From assembly GCA_035079385.1 (NCBI GenBank), contig JAVHKY010000025.1:14978501-15042500 (forward strand): a stretch of DNA of 64,000 nucleotides, read 5' to 3'. The position numbers were made by a program, and so were the translations under genes. Source of the stretch: Aspidiotus rigidus (taxonomy: Eukaryota; Arthropoda; Insecta; Hemiptera; Diaspididae). The notes under the pieces were generated by a model that had not been told where the DNA came from, did not search any database, and saw only the letters and a program-made list of their open reading frames with translations. Positions 1 through 12,309 of the stretch are shown piece after piece (position 1 is the first letter of the stretch; every line of letters begins with the position of its first letter).

Positions 1-480
1 AATACACAGTGCAATAGCAATTTCAACACGTAGCGCTCACATTTTTATTTTTAATAATAAGGAGACGTTCAACTGGCAGAATTGTTTGATACGAAAAGAC
101 GATGTAAAATAAAAAACGCTACGTGGGCAAACAATTTGTAGGAACACGTGAAGATGATTTGTACAAAATACGTTGAATTGGTGGTCTAGCGAGCATTTAA
201 AGAAGAAAGTTTATGTGGAAGGATAAGTCCATCAAGTCAGACGAGGAAGGAGGGCTCTTCCTCACCTACGTCTGATGAAACGCTAGAGTTACCGAATTCT
301 GCGAATCTCAAGAGTTGGTAAATCTTATTGGTACAAAGGCAGAAAAAAAACTTGACACCCGCCTTTCCTCAATCTGTACTACGGGACCTGGTCCAAGTGA
401 ACGCTACTCATACGTTACATTAACGAAGACAGATACAAAACAGACACAAAAAGAAAAAATTCACTTCAATAAAAAATTTT

Positions 481-2344
481 CTATTCCATCAATTCATTCG
501 CAATCTCTACTCCTTGAGCCAGGATAGTATTTCTTATAGTATCAACTTTAAATTTTTTCACACTAAAATGACTTAGAAACCGGAAGCCTGGATACGAATT
601 TTCGTCCGCCACGATCTTGAACGAAAGTTTCGTTTCGTCCAAAGTGCGCTGCATCCAAACCTCGGAATTAAAATTTTCTGTACAAAAATGCTGCGAAACA
701 AATCATGACGTTAGTCATTAATATTTTGAATCTTCTACTAATTAGTAAATTGTTTCAACTCACCTCAGGAACGTAACAATATCCTCTCACTCTTTTAGCC
801 ATATAGGTAATAAATAAGACAGGTATTCTCTGGTTCTTAATAAAGTTAGTAACGAATTCTCTCGTTTTCAGGTCGTCGACGTACAGCATATTAAAGTATA
901 CTACGCATTTCTGTTTCTTCGCTTGTTTTTGCATTCTGGCGTTGATAAATTTCTCGACATTGTAGCTGGAAAATGAACACTTCTCTTCAAATAACTGATT
1001 TCAAATACATATTTTGAGAAATTTCATATTCAATATATTTACGTTGGGACTTGATTTACACGCTTGGATAGTTCAAATTCGATTTTTTCCACCGTTTCTA
1101 CGAGTCTCAGCGTTTCCAACGAAACCCAGTTCTTTTTCTGCTCGATCGTTCTAAATAATTCGTACATAGTAACTTGCACGTGCTCACTAACCTCCAGGAG
1201 CTGAAAAAAAAAAAAAAAAAAATAAGCGGCTATGGCACTTTCTGTAATGGTGGAATCTTCGGATTACTTCTTCCTCTATAGTGATTTAAACCGGAAATTA
1301 TCCTTTGATGATGTCACACTCTCCCCGTCCTTAGAAATTTCAGGAGATATCCGCCCCTGATGATGTCATACCCCATGCTTGTAATGTTAAGAGGGAACCT
1401 GTTCTGTTTTATTTTTATGTGCTTATGAAATTGGGACTACTCCTGGGAAAATCGTCATGAAAGACCGTCACGGTTTTTTGTAACGTGTCATAACGTCAGC
1501 AGTGACTTTGACCTACTTTAGGGACATGAAAAAATTTCGACAACTGCCACTTTATAGGTTAGCCTCGAACATAATTATTCTGATGAACTAGACTCAATAC
1601 CTAGCCCAACATACTCGAATGGCGGCGAACAAGCGGAGCGACTACGCTTGTCAACTAGTTAGCCTAATAATATTATACAGAATACTAGGTTTATACTAAA
1701 TTACGAAATACTGGTGGAGGGGGAAGTTACTATGACGTCATCATGACCGACGGATCAAAAGTCGATAGAATGGGTAGAATCGATTCAATATGATCGATTA
1801 CATCGACATATCGATATAATTGATATATTACATGCAAGTGTAGGAAGCAAGCACATAAAATGCTAAACTACATGTCTCTAGTGGAGACGACAAATTGTGT
1901 GCTGTGTCACAGTTTTATTTATTTTTTGATATGGATGCGTCCCAAGGCTGGGGAAGGCCTCCTATCATAATATAACTCGAAAATGGCTTAGTATACAGTA
2001 TACTAGGCCAATACTAACTAGCCTGAAACACGAACTTCAAATTTTGAATTTCAGCCTTCATTATAATAGGCCTAATATACTATACTTCTAGGCTTATAAT
2101 AAGTAGCCTGAAAAATGTCAAACCTTAGCTTTATCATACTAGGCCTATAATAATTAGCCTAAAAATTTTTTAACTTCAGTCTTCATTATACTGCGCCTGA
2201 TATACTATACTAGGCCCATAATGACTAGCCTGAGAATCCGTCATACTAGGCTTCATATACAGTCTTGCCTTCCTACCACATAAAGAAAGCAAGAAAGCAA
2301 GAAAGAACGAAATAAAGAAAGATATAAATGAAGAACAAAAGAAC

Positions 2345-2387
<43 letters not shown>

Positions 2388-5300
2388 AGGAAAGAAAGAA
2401 GGAAAATAAATAAATTAATTAAATAAAAACAAATAAATAAATAAGTAAATAAATTTAATTAATTAATCAATCAAATAAATAACATAAATGAATAAATAAG
2501 TAAAATCCAAAACAATTTTTTCGTGCAAGGAAATTTCATTATTCAAAATTATTTTATTTTTGGCTCTGCCCGCACATATTACAAATTATAGGCTTGTATT
2601 TTTAGCTTCTGATGAAGGTTGTGGGTCAGCCGAAACGTTAAGCCTATAATTTGTAATATGTGCGGGCAGAGCCAAAAATAAAATAATTTTGAATAATGAA
2701 TAAATAAGATAGATAGATAGATAGATAAATAAATAAATAAATCCAAGTCCCCCTCCTATCATATATAGCTCAAGAAAAGAAGCAAAATTTTTCCAAGTCC
2801 ATTTTGGCCGGACATTGGACAGCAAATTTTTCTAAAGAAAAAAAAACATAGAACAGGTTCCCTATTAAAAGCTGATCGATGACGTCGTCAGATTGCGACG
2901 TCACCAGGTATGGCAAAGGAAAAAGTTTTTGATTTTGGTTTGTTTTTGTTGGATATCAAATTTTTTAATTTTTTGTTTTCGTTAAAGTTCTGTTATTCGG
3001 CAAATTTTTCATTTGTTTGTGTTTTGATTGTCGAAAAAAATTCGTTTGAAAAAACATGTTTTTTCAGTAAAATTGTTTTTATTTATTCAAAGTTTCATTT
3101 TGCGCAGATTTTTCGGTTGTGTTTTGTTTCGTTAATTTCAAATGCTAAATTTTGTTTTTATATCGTTCATGGTTTTTAAAATATGACTCGTTTCATTTGC
3201 CATACCTGAATGTCACGAGGATGACCTATGACGTCATCAAACTGTGACGTCACAAGCTCAGCCTCCCAAGATAGATATGATGGGAGGGGGACTTGGAAAA
3301 CTCACGGGTTTTTTAATGGAGTTAAAAACAAGGGATGGTGGGGCACCTGTATTGGATTATGAGGTCACAGGCTTGGACTTTGGAATTACATATAGTAAGC
3401 CTCCAAGCTCGCAAAAATTTTTTAATACCAAGCTATACATGATAGCTAGGAGAAAAAAAACTGATCCGTGACGTCACAGACCCTGCCCCCGACCGGAGTT
3501 TCAGATTATGAGCCGTAGTAATATGGAAGAGCGTGTTCTTGCGGGGTACGTATTTTAGAAGTAACTCTTATCCTATGTTAAATGCGTATATGTATTTATA
3601 AGGGTAAGTAAAATTTATTTTGCATTCTCTTCGGAGGAATGAGAGGTGCCACAGAAAATTTTTCCAATAACAGTGTCCCAAGCAGTATCTTTTTTTTTTT
3701 TTGCTGAAATTCATGCGGAGTTGAACGTTGAATTTTAAAAAAGAAGAAGATAAGAAAGAGTGAACCCGCAGGTTGTTGAAATTTTTTGTGAATCATGAAG
3801 CGCCTGGGGTGAATTTTGGTGATATAAGTGCGCCTGGTCACCTTCTGAAATCAGAGCGCTGCCAAATTCTTCAATATATTGATTTGGGATTCATATGAAT
3901 TTTCTCATTGCAATTGAACTAGCTTCTGTCCAATAGAGGTCATCCATTAATTAGGTGTCTCCAAGAGAAAGGTTTGAAAGACCTCTACTTGACCTCACGT
4001 GGGGGGTGAAAATTGAGTCGAGATGAAATTCTAGGGAAAAACTGTTGGAAACATATCAAGAGAAGCAAAACTTTTTACATTTTTTATGATTTCTCATAAT
4101 ACTAATATTGCTTTCACAGAATTGGTAAGCAAAATTGCTAGTAAGTCTAAAATGATATGTATTTTTATATGGAGGAGGGGATCAAAAATGAGCAAAATTT
4201 ATGTAAAATAAATGAAAGGAGATATATTGTATCTAAAAGTATTTTTTACGCTAAATTCAAAAAATATAGAAAACAAACATCAAGTCTTGTGGTGATACGC
4301 GCCAACTAAACAAGATCGTAACAAGAAAACGCAATCTTCTATCCAAAAACTTGAAACGGTTTTGAATTCAGTACAACTTGGTATCTCATTCTCTTGCCTG
4401 ATTCTCAAAAAATTTTCAATTGTTGTGTAGTGTTCTTGTTGAAATTATTATAATGTTGGTAACGTCATGCTAGGTAGGTAATCAAGTTTTCTGCTTCAAG
4501 CAGTGTAATATTTGGCAACATTGTTTCTTCTAACCTATCTTTACTTGCTCTGTCCACTGCCTTATCTCTTATTCTCAAATTAATTTGTTACATTACTTTC
4601 ATAATTATTAGTTTCGGAAGGAAAATTTAAATATCTTTTTCTTCCTTAGTTATCTTTCAATCTTTATGACTAGGAGCTGGTTAGAAATAAGTAACCTGAA
4701 AGTTTTTCCAATTTGTAAGTTTTCAAAGAATTTTATTAATAAGAGACAATTTCAGCTTCTCATTAATTTTAGGTGATTAACTCAAATTTGTTGTACAGTG
4801 AGCGTTTGAAGTATTTTGTATCCGTTCAACTTCATTGATATAGGTATGACCAGTTCCAGATATTCATTTTGATTATTCTTGTATAATCACGGGGACAATC
4901 AACTCACTGGCAGGATAGGTAATTGATGAGAAGTTAAATATTGAACCTCATTATCGATAATAACGCTGATGATAAGCTGTGAATTATTGGGTAAGGAAAA
5001 TTAAAACAATATGAAAATTCATACCTACTCTTCTTCTTTCGAAAGTTTGCTTCATTTGTTTAAATGATTCTACCAGGCAAAAAAATGATAGTTCTTCAGT
5101 TTAGTTTGTTTTTCAAATTTTATTTTCATTCACTCATTAGAACAAATTCTGAATTCAAAGAAAATGATTCCAAAGTACGTTTTGTACTTTTAACACACTA
5201 ATTCTCCGCGCCAAATATTTCAATTTAAATTAGGTATTGTACCTGAAAGTTACTGACATAGGAAGGTACCGGTACGTAACTACCTACTTATTAAAAGCTC

Positions 5301-8300
5301 AAGTATAATAATTTCTAATAGATATGGCGGACTCTTTTTAGGCTAAACTTAAATCTTGAGGGTCCTCTTCTTTTCTCACAACATAATATTTCTAGTTTGG
5401 CTAAAGTATTCATATCAAATCCTCAATTTTTCCATATAGGTACTCGAGTACTTATCATAACTCACTTTTTAAATTCTGGATGTTTGAATTTACTCATCTT
5501 TCATTTGTGCTGATTCTATCTCTTTTGTACTGACAGGTACTGATTGCAGGTCATTTATTGTCTTACATTATAAGTCGATTGAATTGATCATCAAATTGAA
5601 GTTATTCATCAAATTTCAAGCTGCCACGGACACCACCAAGGATTCATGTACGCGTAATAAAGTCTTTAAACATTTTTACAAACTAAAGTACCTATAATGT
5701 GGTGTCTTGGTACCTAACCTATATGTTGTAGATTGCTGATTGCAGAAGAAATAAGTAGACATATGTTGACAAGAAAAATTTGATTTGGTTATGAGATTTT
5801 CATCTGAATTTGATTTTAGTAGGAACAATAAGTATCTAAAGAGGCATAGTATGGCCCATGAATCTAACCCAGATCTGAAGTATAAATTCCAGTGTGATGA
5901 TTGTGGAAAAAAAATTACACGGAAACATCATCTTGAGAGGCATATGTTGACCCATGAATCTGACCCAGATTTGAGATACAAATTGAAGTGTGATATTTGT
6001 GGAAAAAAATTTACAGGGAAACATTATCTAAAGACGCATATGTTGACCCATGAATTGAACTCTGATCTCAAATATAAATTCCAGTGCGATACTTGTGGAA
6101 AAAGATCAATGTGGAAAGGAAATCTGAAGCAACATATGTTGACGCATGAATGTGACCCAGATCTTAAATATCAGTTCAGGTGTGATGTTTGTGGAAGAAA
6201 ATTTACATGGAAACATGATCTTACAAGGCATACATTGACCCATGAATTGAACTCAGATCTGAGATATCAATGCCAGTGTGATATTTGTGGGAAAAAATTT
6301 ACACAGAAAGAAAGTCTGAAGAGACATATATTGATCCATGAATCTAATCCAGACCTGAAATATCAGTTCAGATGTGATGTTTGTGGAAGAAGATCAATGC
6401 GGAAAGCAGATTTGCAGAAGCATATATTGACCCATGAATCTAATCCAGATGTGAGATACCAATTCAAGTGTGATATTTGTGGAAAACAGTATGTACAGAA
6501 ACATGATCTTAAGATGCATATGTTGACTCATGAATCTAACCCAATTCTTAAGTATAAATTCCAGTGTAATATTTGTGGGAAAAAATTAACGCGGAGAGGA
6601 AATCTAAAGGAACATATGTTAACCCATGAATTTAACCCAGATCTTAAATATCAGTTCAGATGTGATGTTTGTGGAAGAAGATTAATGCAAAAAGGAAATT
6701 TGCAGAAGCATATGTTGACCCATGAATCTAATCCAGATGTGAGATACCAATTCAAGTGTGACATTTGTGGAAAAGAGTTTATACGGAAACATGACCTTAA
6801 GACACATATGTTGACTCATGAATCTAACCCAATTCTTAAGTATAAATTCCAGTGTAATATTTGTGGAAAAAAATTAACGCGGAGAGGAAATCTAAAGGAA
6901 CATATGTTAACCCATGAATTTAACCCAGATCTTAAATATCAGTTCAGATGTGATGTTTGTGGAAGAAGATTAATGCGAAAAGGAAGTTTGCAGAAGCATA
7001 TGTTGACCCATGAATCTAATCCAGATGTGAGATACCAATTCAAGTGTGACATTTGTGGGAAAAAATTAACGACAAAAGGAAATCTAAAGAGACATATGTT
7101 AATCCATGAATCTAACCCAGATCTTAAATATCAATTCAAGTGTGATGTTTGTGGAAGAAGATCAATGTGGAAAGGGGATTTGCAGAAACATATGTTGACC
7201 CATGAATCTCATTTTGATCTAAGATGTTAATTCAAGTGTGGTATTTGTGGAAGAAAATTCACATTGAAAATCAGTCTCAAGAGGCATATGTTAATCCATG
7301 AATTGAACTCCGATATGAGATATCAATTTTAGTGTGATATTTGTGGGATAAAATGTTCATGGAAAAGAAATCTGAAGAGACATATGCTGACCAATGAATC
7401 TCACCCAGATCTGAAATATCAATTTGAATGTGATTTTTGCGGGAAAAAATTTTCACAGAAACAAAATCTGAAGGAGCATACGTTAACCCATGAATCTTGT
7501 TTAGATCTGAGATATCAATATAAGTGAGATATTTGTGGAAGAAAATGTGAATGGTAACACCAACTTAAGACTCATGTGTTGATCCATGAATCTAAACAAG
7601 ACCTGAAGAATAAATTCCAGTGTGATATTTGTGGAAAAAGATTCACGTGGAAAGTGAGTTTGAAAAGACTTATGTTAACCCACAAATCTAATCCAAATTA
7701 AAATTATTATTCATAAAAGTTTGAATTTGCAAAAAAAAAAAAATTCTCCAGAGGCTTCGACCTGAAAATGCATGGTCATGAATGTAATTTTATTTAGATA
7801 TTGTAAAATATTTTTAAATTAATGGCATGTTCCTAATATGTGACTAATAATGCGTATAATTTGTACAGTGACTAATTTTAAAGATTCATGCAACAATATA
7901 GAAATCTAGGCCAGATATGAGATAATATTGTAAAAGGAAATAATTCTTCAATAACCTTCACTTTCAGGTCGGAAAACTATTAAGAATTTTAATTAATTAA
8001 TCCTGTATTTGTTTGTAGTGATTTACTCCATACAATAGATATGACCTTGAACGGATGTAAACATATGAAATTGTTTTTTTTTTCATAACCGTCTCTCAAA
8101 ATATTTTTTGTTCCAAATCTTCTCATTTTTCCCGCGTTTCTGGAATAGGATGTGGGAGCTATACAAAAGTAAGAGACTTGAAAAAATGCCCAATTTTGAG
8201 CGATATATGATAGGAGGGGGACTTGGAATTTCTAATATTGAGCTATAGTAGGACAAGAGGGCCCTGAATGCTTCGTTCAACACCGTCTTCTTTTCTTAAC

Positions 8301-11300
8301 AATCATCTAGTTCCTATTGAGAAAGACAATTATAACTCGAAGTCTTAGCCTAAAATCCTTTTCTGGGACAAATTTACGTAGTTACGTTGGTTGTAGCTCT
8401 GTTCTTTTGTCCAGAGGAGATATTTAGTTCAAGATTTATAGTTATATAGCCTCGCTTATACATTTACAGCTTGCAATTTTTGTACCACAACATATCTCAC
8501 AAATTTGGTTTGAAGCTAGAACTTTTCTCAAGTTCAATTTTTCAAGTTCCTGAATAAGATCAAGCCTATTGATGAGGTCAGACCTGGACACGGACGTTTT
8601 CTGAGAATCCCCCCAACAAAACAAAATACGTACTCACCTTCAGAGGTACCGAAGATTTTTTCAAGACATGATCAACTCGCTTTCCTACACTAGCCACTTG
8701 CTTTGCAATTGAGCGGTTGAATTCTCTTACATCCTTACACGAGTTTCCAGTGAATCCTGTCACGCTTAGAATATGTTCACCGACTTTCTCCAAATACAAA
8801 ATAAAACAATCCTCGAGATCGGCTGTGTTTTGGACGTGAACGTCGGTGTTAGGTTCCCTGGAAAAGACGAATTCAAATCCATAAAATCTTTCATAAAATT
8901 CTCAAATTAAACGCACACGGAACTTACCTTACAACGACTTTGCCTTTTTTATCTATGATCGAGATCAGTTCTATATTTTTCGAAGGATATATCCAACATG
9001 GTCGTAATTTCAAACCTGGTAACTTCATCAGATCAGTTTTTGACGGAACGATAGTTTTTTCAACCGGAAGACCATCTTTTATATACGACCGACACTTTTT
9101 TTCCAATGTTGTAGCGATTTCTACAATCAAAAACGATCGTGAACGACAAAATCCAATCTCTTAGAAAGGAACTATAAGAAGTTGCGCACGCAAGAAGAAC
9201 CTCTTAAATTTAATTCAGGCCCATGAACACAAAGTCTCAAATTAACGAACTCGTCCTCCGTGTTATCGTATTGTAAATATAGCAAAGGAAACATTTCACG
9301 AAGAATGAATAATATGAGGCAACTTAGCACATTATTTTTCATGATATTTAATCGGTGTTCGGAGTCCAATTGCAGAGTAGCTTCCATTCCAGCTTTTACT
9401 TTGACGCTGTAATTAAATAAACTTCAACGTTAGTTGACTTTCTTTTCAAACTAATTCTGTATGAAGACAATTTACCTTTTATCAGCCTTCACCGCAACGC
9501 GATGAACAATATAATCGTTATATTTCCTCACTTCGAAAACACGAATACGCTCACCGTTTATGACTACGAAACCTCTATCAAATCTTCTGCGTTCGATTTC
9601 AGAGGAAAAGTTTGTCATATCAAAAATTACACCGAATTCAGAGCCCTTTAAATCGACTTCTGCGTTCTCGAGAAGGGTAAACTCGTCCGGCAATTTTTCG
9701 TTCGACGAAATCGATACCAAAGAGTTGTTGCTCAACACCGCCAACAATTTTGTTTCGAGATCCGGAAACAAATATTCAGCCTCCCCTTCTGGTTTAGCAG
9801 TTCGAGTGCAGTTATGTCTCCATGAATCGTCAGTTTTGATTCCAATTCGTTGCAACTCTAGCTCAAATTTTCCATCTTTCAACGATCTTTTCGAGTACGA
9901 CCTTCTCTCTGCAATAATTTCTTCAACTGCTTCCCAATCGATTTCGTAGTCTATAAATTGATAAGTATTATAACATTAATACTTCTGAAAGGATGGTAAA
10001 AAAATTTAGTATAAAATAATGCCACATACTCAGATCGGTCGTTAGTATCCTCATCACTGCATTATCTAATCCATAGGTATTGTACATATTTACGATAAAA
10101 TCCGATGGTATTTGTCTTGATCCATCAGGTAGATATTTTACCCTTTGTAGGAGGGCAGTATAACCAGTGAGTAAGCCGGGATATTCAATGACGGAAAATT
10201 GTTGTAAAATAGGATGTTTTTCGCACGTTTTTGCCCACTCCAGCTCATTCGATATCATTAAATTATCTATTAATAACGCCTCATCATCGATGATTAATTT
10301 TACCTGCGTTCATTGAAATCTAATGAATGTTCAATCAGAAAATTAAAAATACCAATATTGGATTCTGGAAGTACCTTGTTTAAATTTTCTCCGAGTTCTG
10401 GATACGTTTCGGCCAAAGATTCGGCAGTCCTTTTCACTAATTCCTTTAACAGAATCTCGGGCGATTTTTGCTTGAAGTCTATAGTCGCTATACTGAGTGC
10501 TTTACGGAGAATACGTCTTACTTTTGCGCTAAAACATCAAATGTTTTTGGTTATCATTACTATCGACAATATTTTAAAAATAAAAGCTAGCTAAAATTTA
10601 TAGATACCTTTTAAAAATTGGGCATTGAGAGGAAAGGATAAGTCATACACATAATTCAGTGGAAACATGACAACGAAGCATGAATTTTTCTTATACATTT
10701 CAAATTTCTCAATTTTTGAGAAGAGCAATTACATTAACGTAAATGACTTTAGATCGAATTTGAGGACTATAAAAAATTCAAAAGTATAATTTTTCTAGTG
10801 TGTTTCTGACATTGATTACAAAATCATTCGAATGAGAAAAGAAATACTCTGCTAGTTATAAAACTACTGTTCGAAATTCCTTCAATTCGAAAATTCAATG
10901 AGAACGATCAACCGATAAATCATAATAATATCGCGATGGAATTTCAGAATTAGACTCACTTTATATCCGGGAACACATCGTCGGCGATGACAACTGCAAT
11001 CATACGGCTGAAATCCGCAAGACGTCTATACGCGAAATCTAAATTCATACTATCGAATGATCCAGCGTAAGGTGGACATTTAGAAACCTAAACACCAGAA
11101 AAATGTATAGAAGTTCTATTACATTTCATTATCATTTTTTGTAGCACTCACTTTCTGAATGGCTTGAAACAGTGGCTGAAACAGATCTGTATCGTAGTTG
11201 GAAGTCTTATTTTGTAGAAGTGAAGCTAATCTTTCAAATCCCATTCCAGTATCAATAAATTCTCGTGGTAACGTTTCGATACCGTTTTCAGTCCTGCAAT

Positions 11301-12294
11301 GTTATCGAAGAACACTAGTAGAATATTTTCGTCTTGAACGGGTTAAAGAAGATTTTAGAATATTTTACTTGTTAAATCTAATGAAGACAATATTCCAAAG
11401 CTCGGCTAGTAAAGGATTACCAACGTTCACCAGATCTGAACGGGCGCTCATTTCATCAGTCAAGGCAACGTGAATTTCCGTGCAGGGGCCACACGGGCCA
11501 GTGACACCCATTTCCCAAAAGTTTTCTCGTGCTGAAAACGGTAAAATTCGATCTGGAGGCACTCTGTTATGGTATGAAAGTAATGTTTTCAAACGGTAGG
11601 TATATGGTCAATTCGCATAAATCGTAGCCGTACCCGAGTTCAAGCCATATTTCACGAGCTTCTTCATCTGCCGGCATGCCTAATTCTCCATCGCCAGCGA
11701 AATACGTGACGAACATTCTGCTAGGTGAAATTGAAAATGGCGGAGTCGTCAATAGCTCCCACGCCAGCGAACATGCTTCTTTCTGAAGAAACAGACACAC
11801 GGCAATCATTCTAATTCTACGTTGTAAATGAAGCAATAAAAGGAATTGAACTAACTTTGCCGTATGATCCGAACGACCAGTTTCCCAGCATTTCGAAGAA
11901 AGTGTGGTGAAACGAGTCTAAACCTATGACATTTAGATCGTTGTGTTTGCCGCCGATTCGAATACATTTCTGCGAATTCGCTGCTCGGCCGAAGTCGACG
12001 GCTTCTTCGCCAGTAAAAACTCCCTTGAACTGAAATTATTGCCATAGAAATAAGCGAGGAAAGACAATCGCTTGTTCAAGGTGAATTTAGATTTTCATTG
12101 CATAATACCTGACACATTCCGGCATTAACAAACGGAATGGACGAGTCGAACTGAGACAAGACGGGCGTAGACTTGACAAATTGATGACTTTTCTCTTCGA
12201 CGAAATAGTCGAGAAACCGACTGCGTATCACTTTTGCCGGTAAAGTCTTCTGTAGGGCCGAATAAGTCCGCCAATTTTTCGCTGGTAAGATCAT
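481..12294 (-). CDS. AARS2: Mitochondrial alanyl-tRNA synthetase, about 16 exons
   Basis: Class II synthetase that charges mitochondrial tRNA-Ala; inferred location is the mitochondrial matrix. Exons read by eye: 12294-12109, 12029-11856, 11782-11634, 11563-11369, 11293-11152, 11087-10960, 10528-10375, 10303-10030, 9950-9476, 9406-9201, 9120-8928, 8857-8638, 8600-about 8523, 1200-1043, 965-764, 690-481. Phases agree throughout except at the uncertain donor of exon 13 (weak GTTCTA). The start follows CAAAC, and the first ~20 residues are basic, as in a targeting peptide. Exons 1-2 carry the motif 1/2 region ([34 protein letters not shown]); exon 4 carries [17 protein letters not shown]; exon 5 carries DTGMGFERL. 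Exons 9-12 are the editing domain, but its HxxxH reads NVLSC and its CGTH is absent. Exons 14-16 match the C-Ala domain. Total about 1047 residues, close to the family. A zinc-finger gene and repeats sit in intron 13 (8522-1201). An additional small exon there cannot be excluded. Confidence 0.85.
1430..2280. repeat. Imperfect repeat block in AlaRS intron 13
   Basis: From about 1960 the text repeats units containing 'actaggcc', 'tatactatac' and 'tagcctga' with spacing near 60 bases. The upstream part (1490-1522) shares 'tgacctactttaggga'-type sequence with repeats near 31.4-31.9 kb. This looks like old repetitive DNA. No reading frame is supported. Confidence 0.5.
2345..2403. repeat. GAAA microsatellite
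   Basis: A run of GAAA tetranucleotides with a few interruptions, followed to about 2520 by AAAT-type simple repeats. No coding content. Confidence 0.9.
2538..2697. repeat. 58-bp perfect inverted repeat with hammerhead-like loop
   Basis: The arms at 2538-2595 and 2640-2697 are reverse complements over about 58 bases, separated by a 44-base loop. The loop contains CTGATGA, then a short self-complementary stem (GGTT/AGCC), then GAAAC. That order resembles the conserved core of hammerhead ribozymes. Penelope-like retroelements are known to carry hammerhead motifs in terminal repeats that can be inverted, so this may be a solo Penelope terminus. The pairing is seen; the ribozyme reading is inference. 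Confidence 0.6.
2905..3208. mobile_element. Short MITE, hAT-like termini
   Basis: The termini CAGGTATGGCAAA (2905-2917) and its exact reverse complement (3196-3208) enclose a T-rich 304-bp segment without coding sense. The flanking 8-mers are gacgtcac on the left and aatgtcac on the right, matching at six of eight positions. A CAGG start and 8-bp target duplication are typical of hAT elements. The duplication is degenerate, so the class is tentative. Confidence 0.5.
3217..5790. other. Intron/intergenic DNA without recognised gene
   Basis: Begins with dispersed repeat sequence including a G-rich block around 3272-3300 that recurs elsewhere in the window. From about 3540 to 5790 I see only AT-rich unique-looking sequence. 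The last part presumably holds the promoter or 5' UTR of the zinc-finger gene starting at 5791. Confidence 0.5.
5791..7230 (+). CDS. Polydactyl C2H2 zinc-finger protein, 14 fingers
   Basis: Encodes 14 complete C-x2-C-x12-H-x3-H fingers plus an N-terminal half finger lacking its cysteines. The unit is 32 residues (96 bases), not the usual 28, because the linker after the last histidine is about 11 residues (consensus [11 protein letters not shown]) in place of TGEKP. Members of this fold usually bind DNA in the nucleus; the target is unknown. The first ATG in frame is at 5791, just after a possible acceptor (gattgcag, about 5740), so an upstream exon is possible. Fingers 7-9 and 10-12 are nearly identical, indicating a recent three-finger duplication. 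The gene lies inside AlaRS intron 13 on the opposite strand. The stop arises where the usual TATCAA (YQ) has become TGTTAA. Confidence 0.75.
   Translation: MRFSSEFDFSRNNKYLKRHSMAHESNPDLKYKFQCDDCGKKITRKHHLERHMLTHESDPDLRYKLKCDICGKKFTGKHYLKTHMLTHELNSDLKYKFQCDTCGKRSMWKGNLKQHMLTHECDPDLKYQFRCDVCGRKFTWKHDLTRHTLTHELNSDLRYQCQCDICGKKFTQKESLKRHILIHESNPDLKYQFRCDVCGRRSMRKADLQKHILTHESNPDVRYQFKCDICGKQYVQKHDLKMHMLTHESNPILKYKFQCNICGKKLTRRGNLKEHMLTHEFNPDLKYQFRCDVCGRRLMQKGNLQKHMLTHESNPDVRYQFKCDICGKEFIRKHDLKTHMLTHESNPILKYKFQCNICGKKLTRRGNLKEHMLTHEFNPDLKYQFRCDVCGRRLMRKGSLQKHMLTHESNPDVRYQFKCDICGKKLTTKGNLKRHMLIHESNPDLKYQFKCDVCGRRSMWKGDLQKHMLTHESHFDLRC
7231..7702 (+). pseudogene. Decayed C-terminal zinc fingers
   Basis: Directly after the stop, the same frame continues through about five more finger-like units ([32 protein letters not shown]) with the same linker. 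Several in-frame stops (near 7330, 7526, 7555) and damaged cysteines or histidines break them. The tail is therefore a relic of a longer protein, now 3' UTR or non-coding. Confidence 0.7.
7703..8436. other. AlaRS intron 13, no gene seen
   Basis: AT-rich sequence. Around 8200-8240 it holds a copy of the dispersed G-rich repeat (tatatgataggagggggact). Nothing else is supported. Confidence 0.5.
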
Positions 12295-12309
12295 GTTTGT
12301 TGATCTTCA

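Noticed and set aside
2910..3179. 89-codon frame rich in phenylalanine
   Set aside because: It lies wholly within a MITE-like element and reflects T-rich composition.
9560..9949. 129-codon plus-strand open frame
   Set aside because: Shadow of AlaRS exon 9, whose minus-strand frame fits the family.
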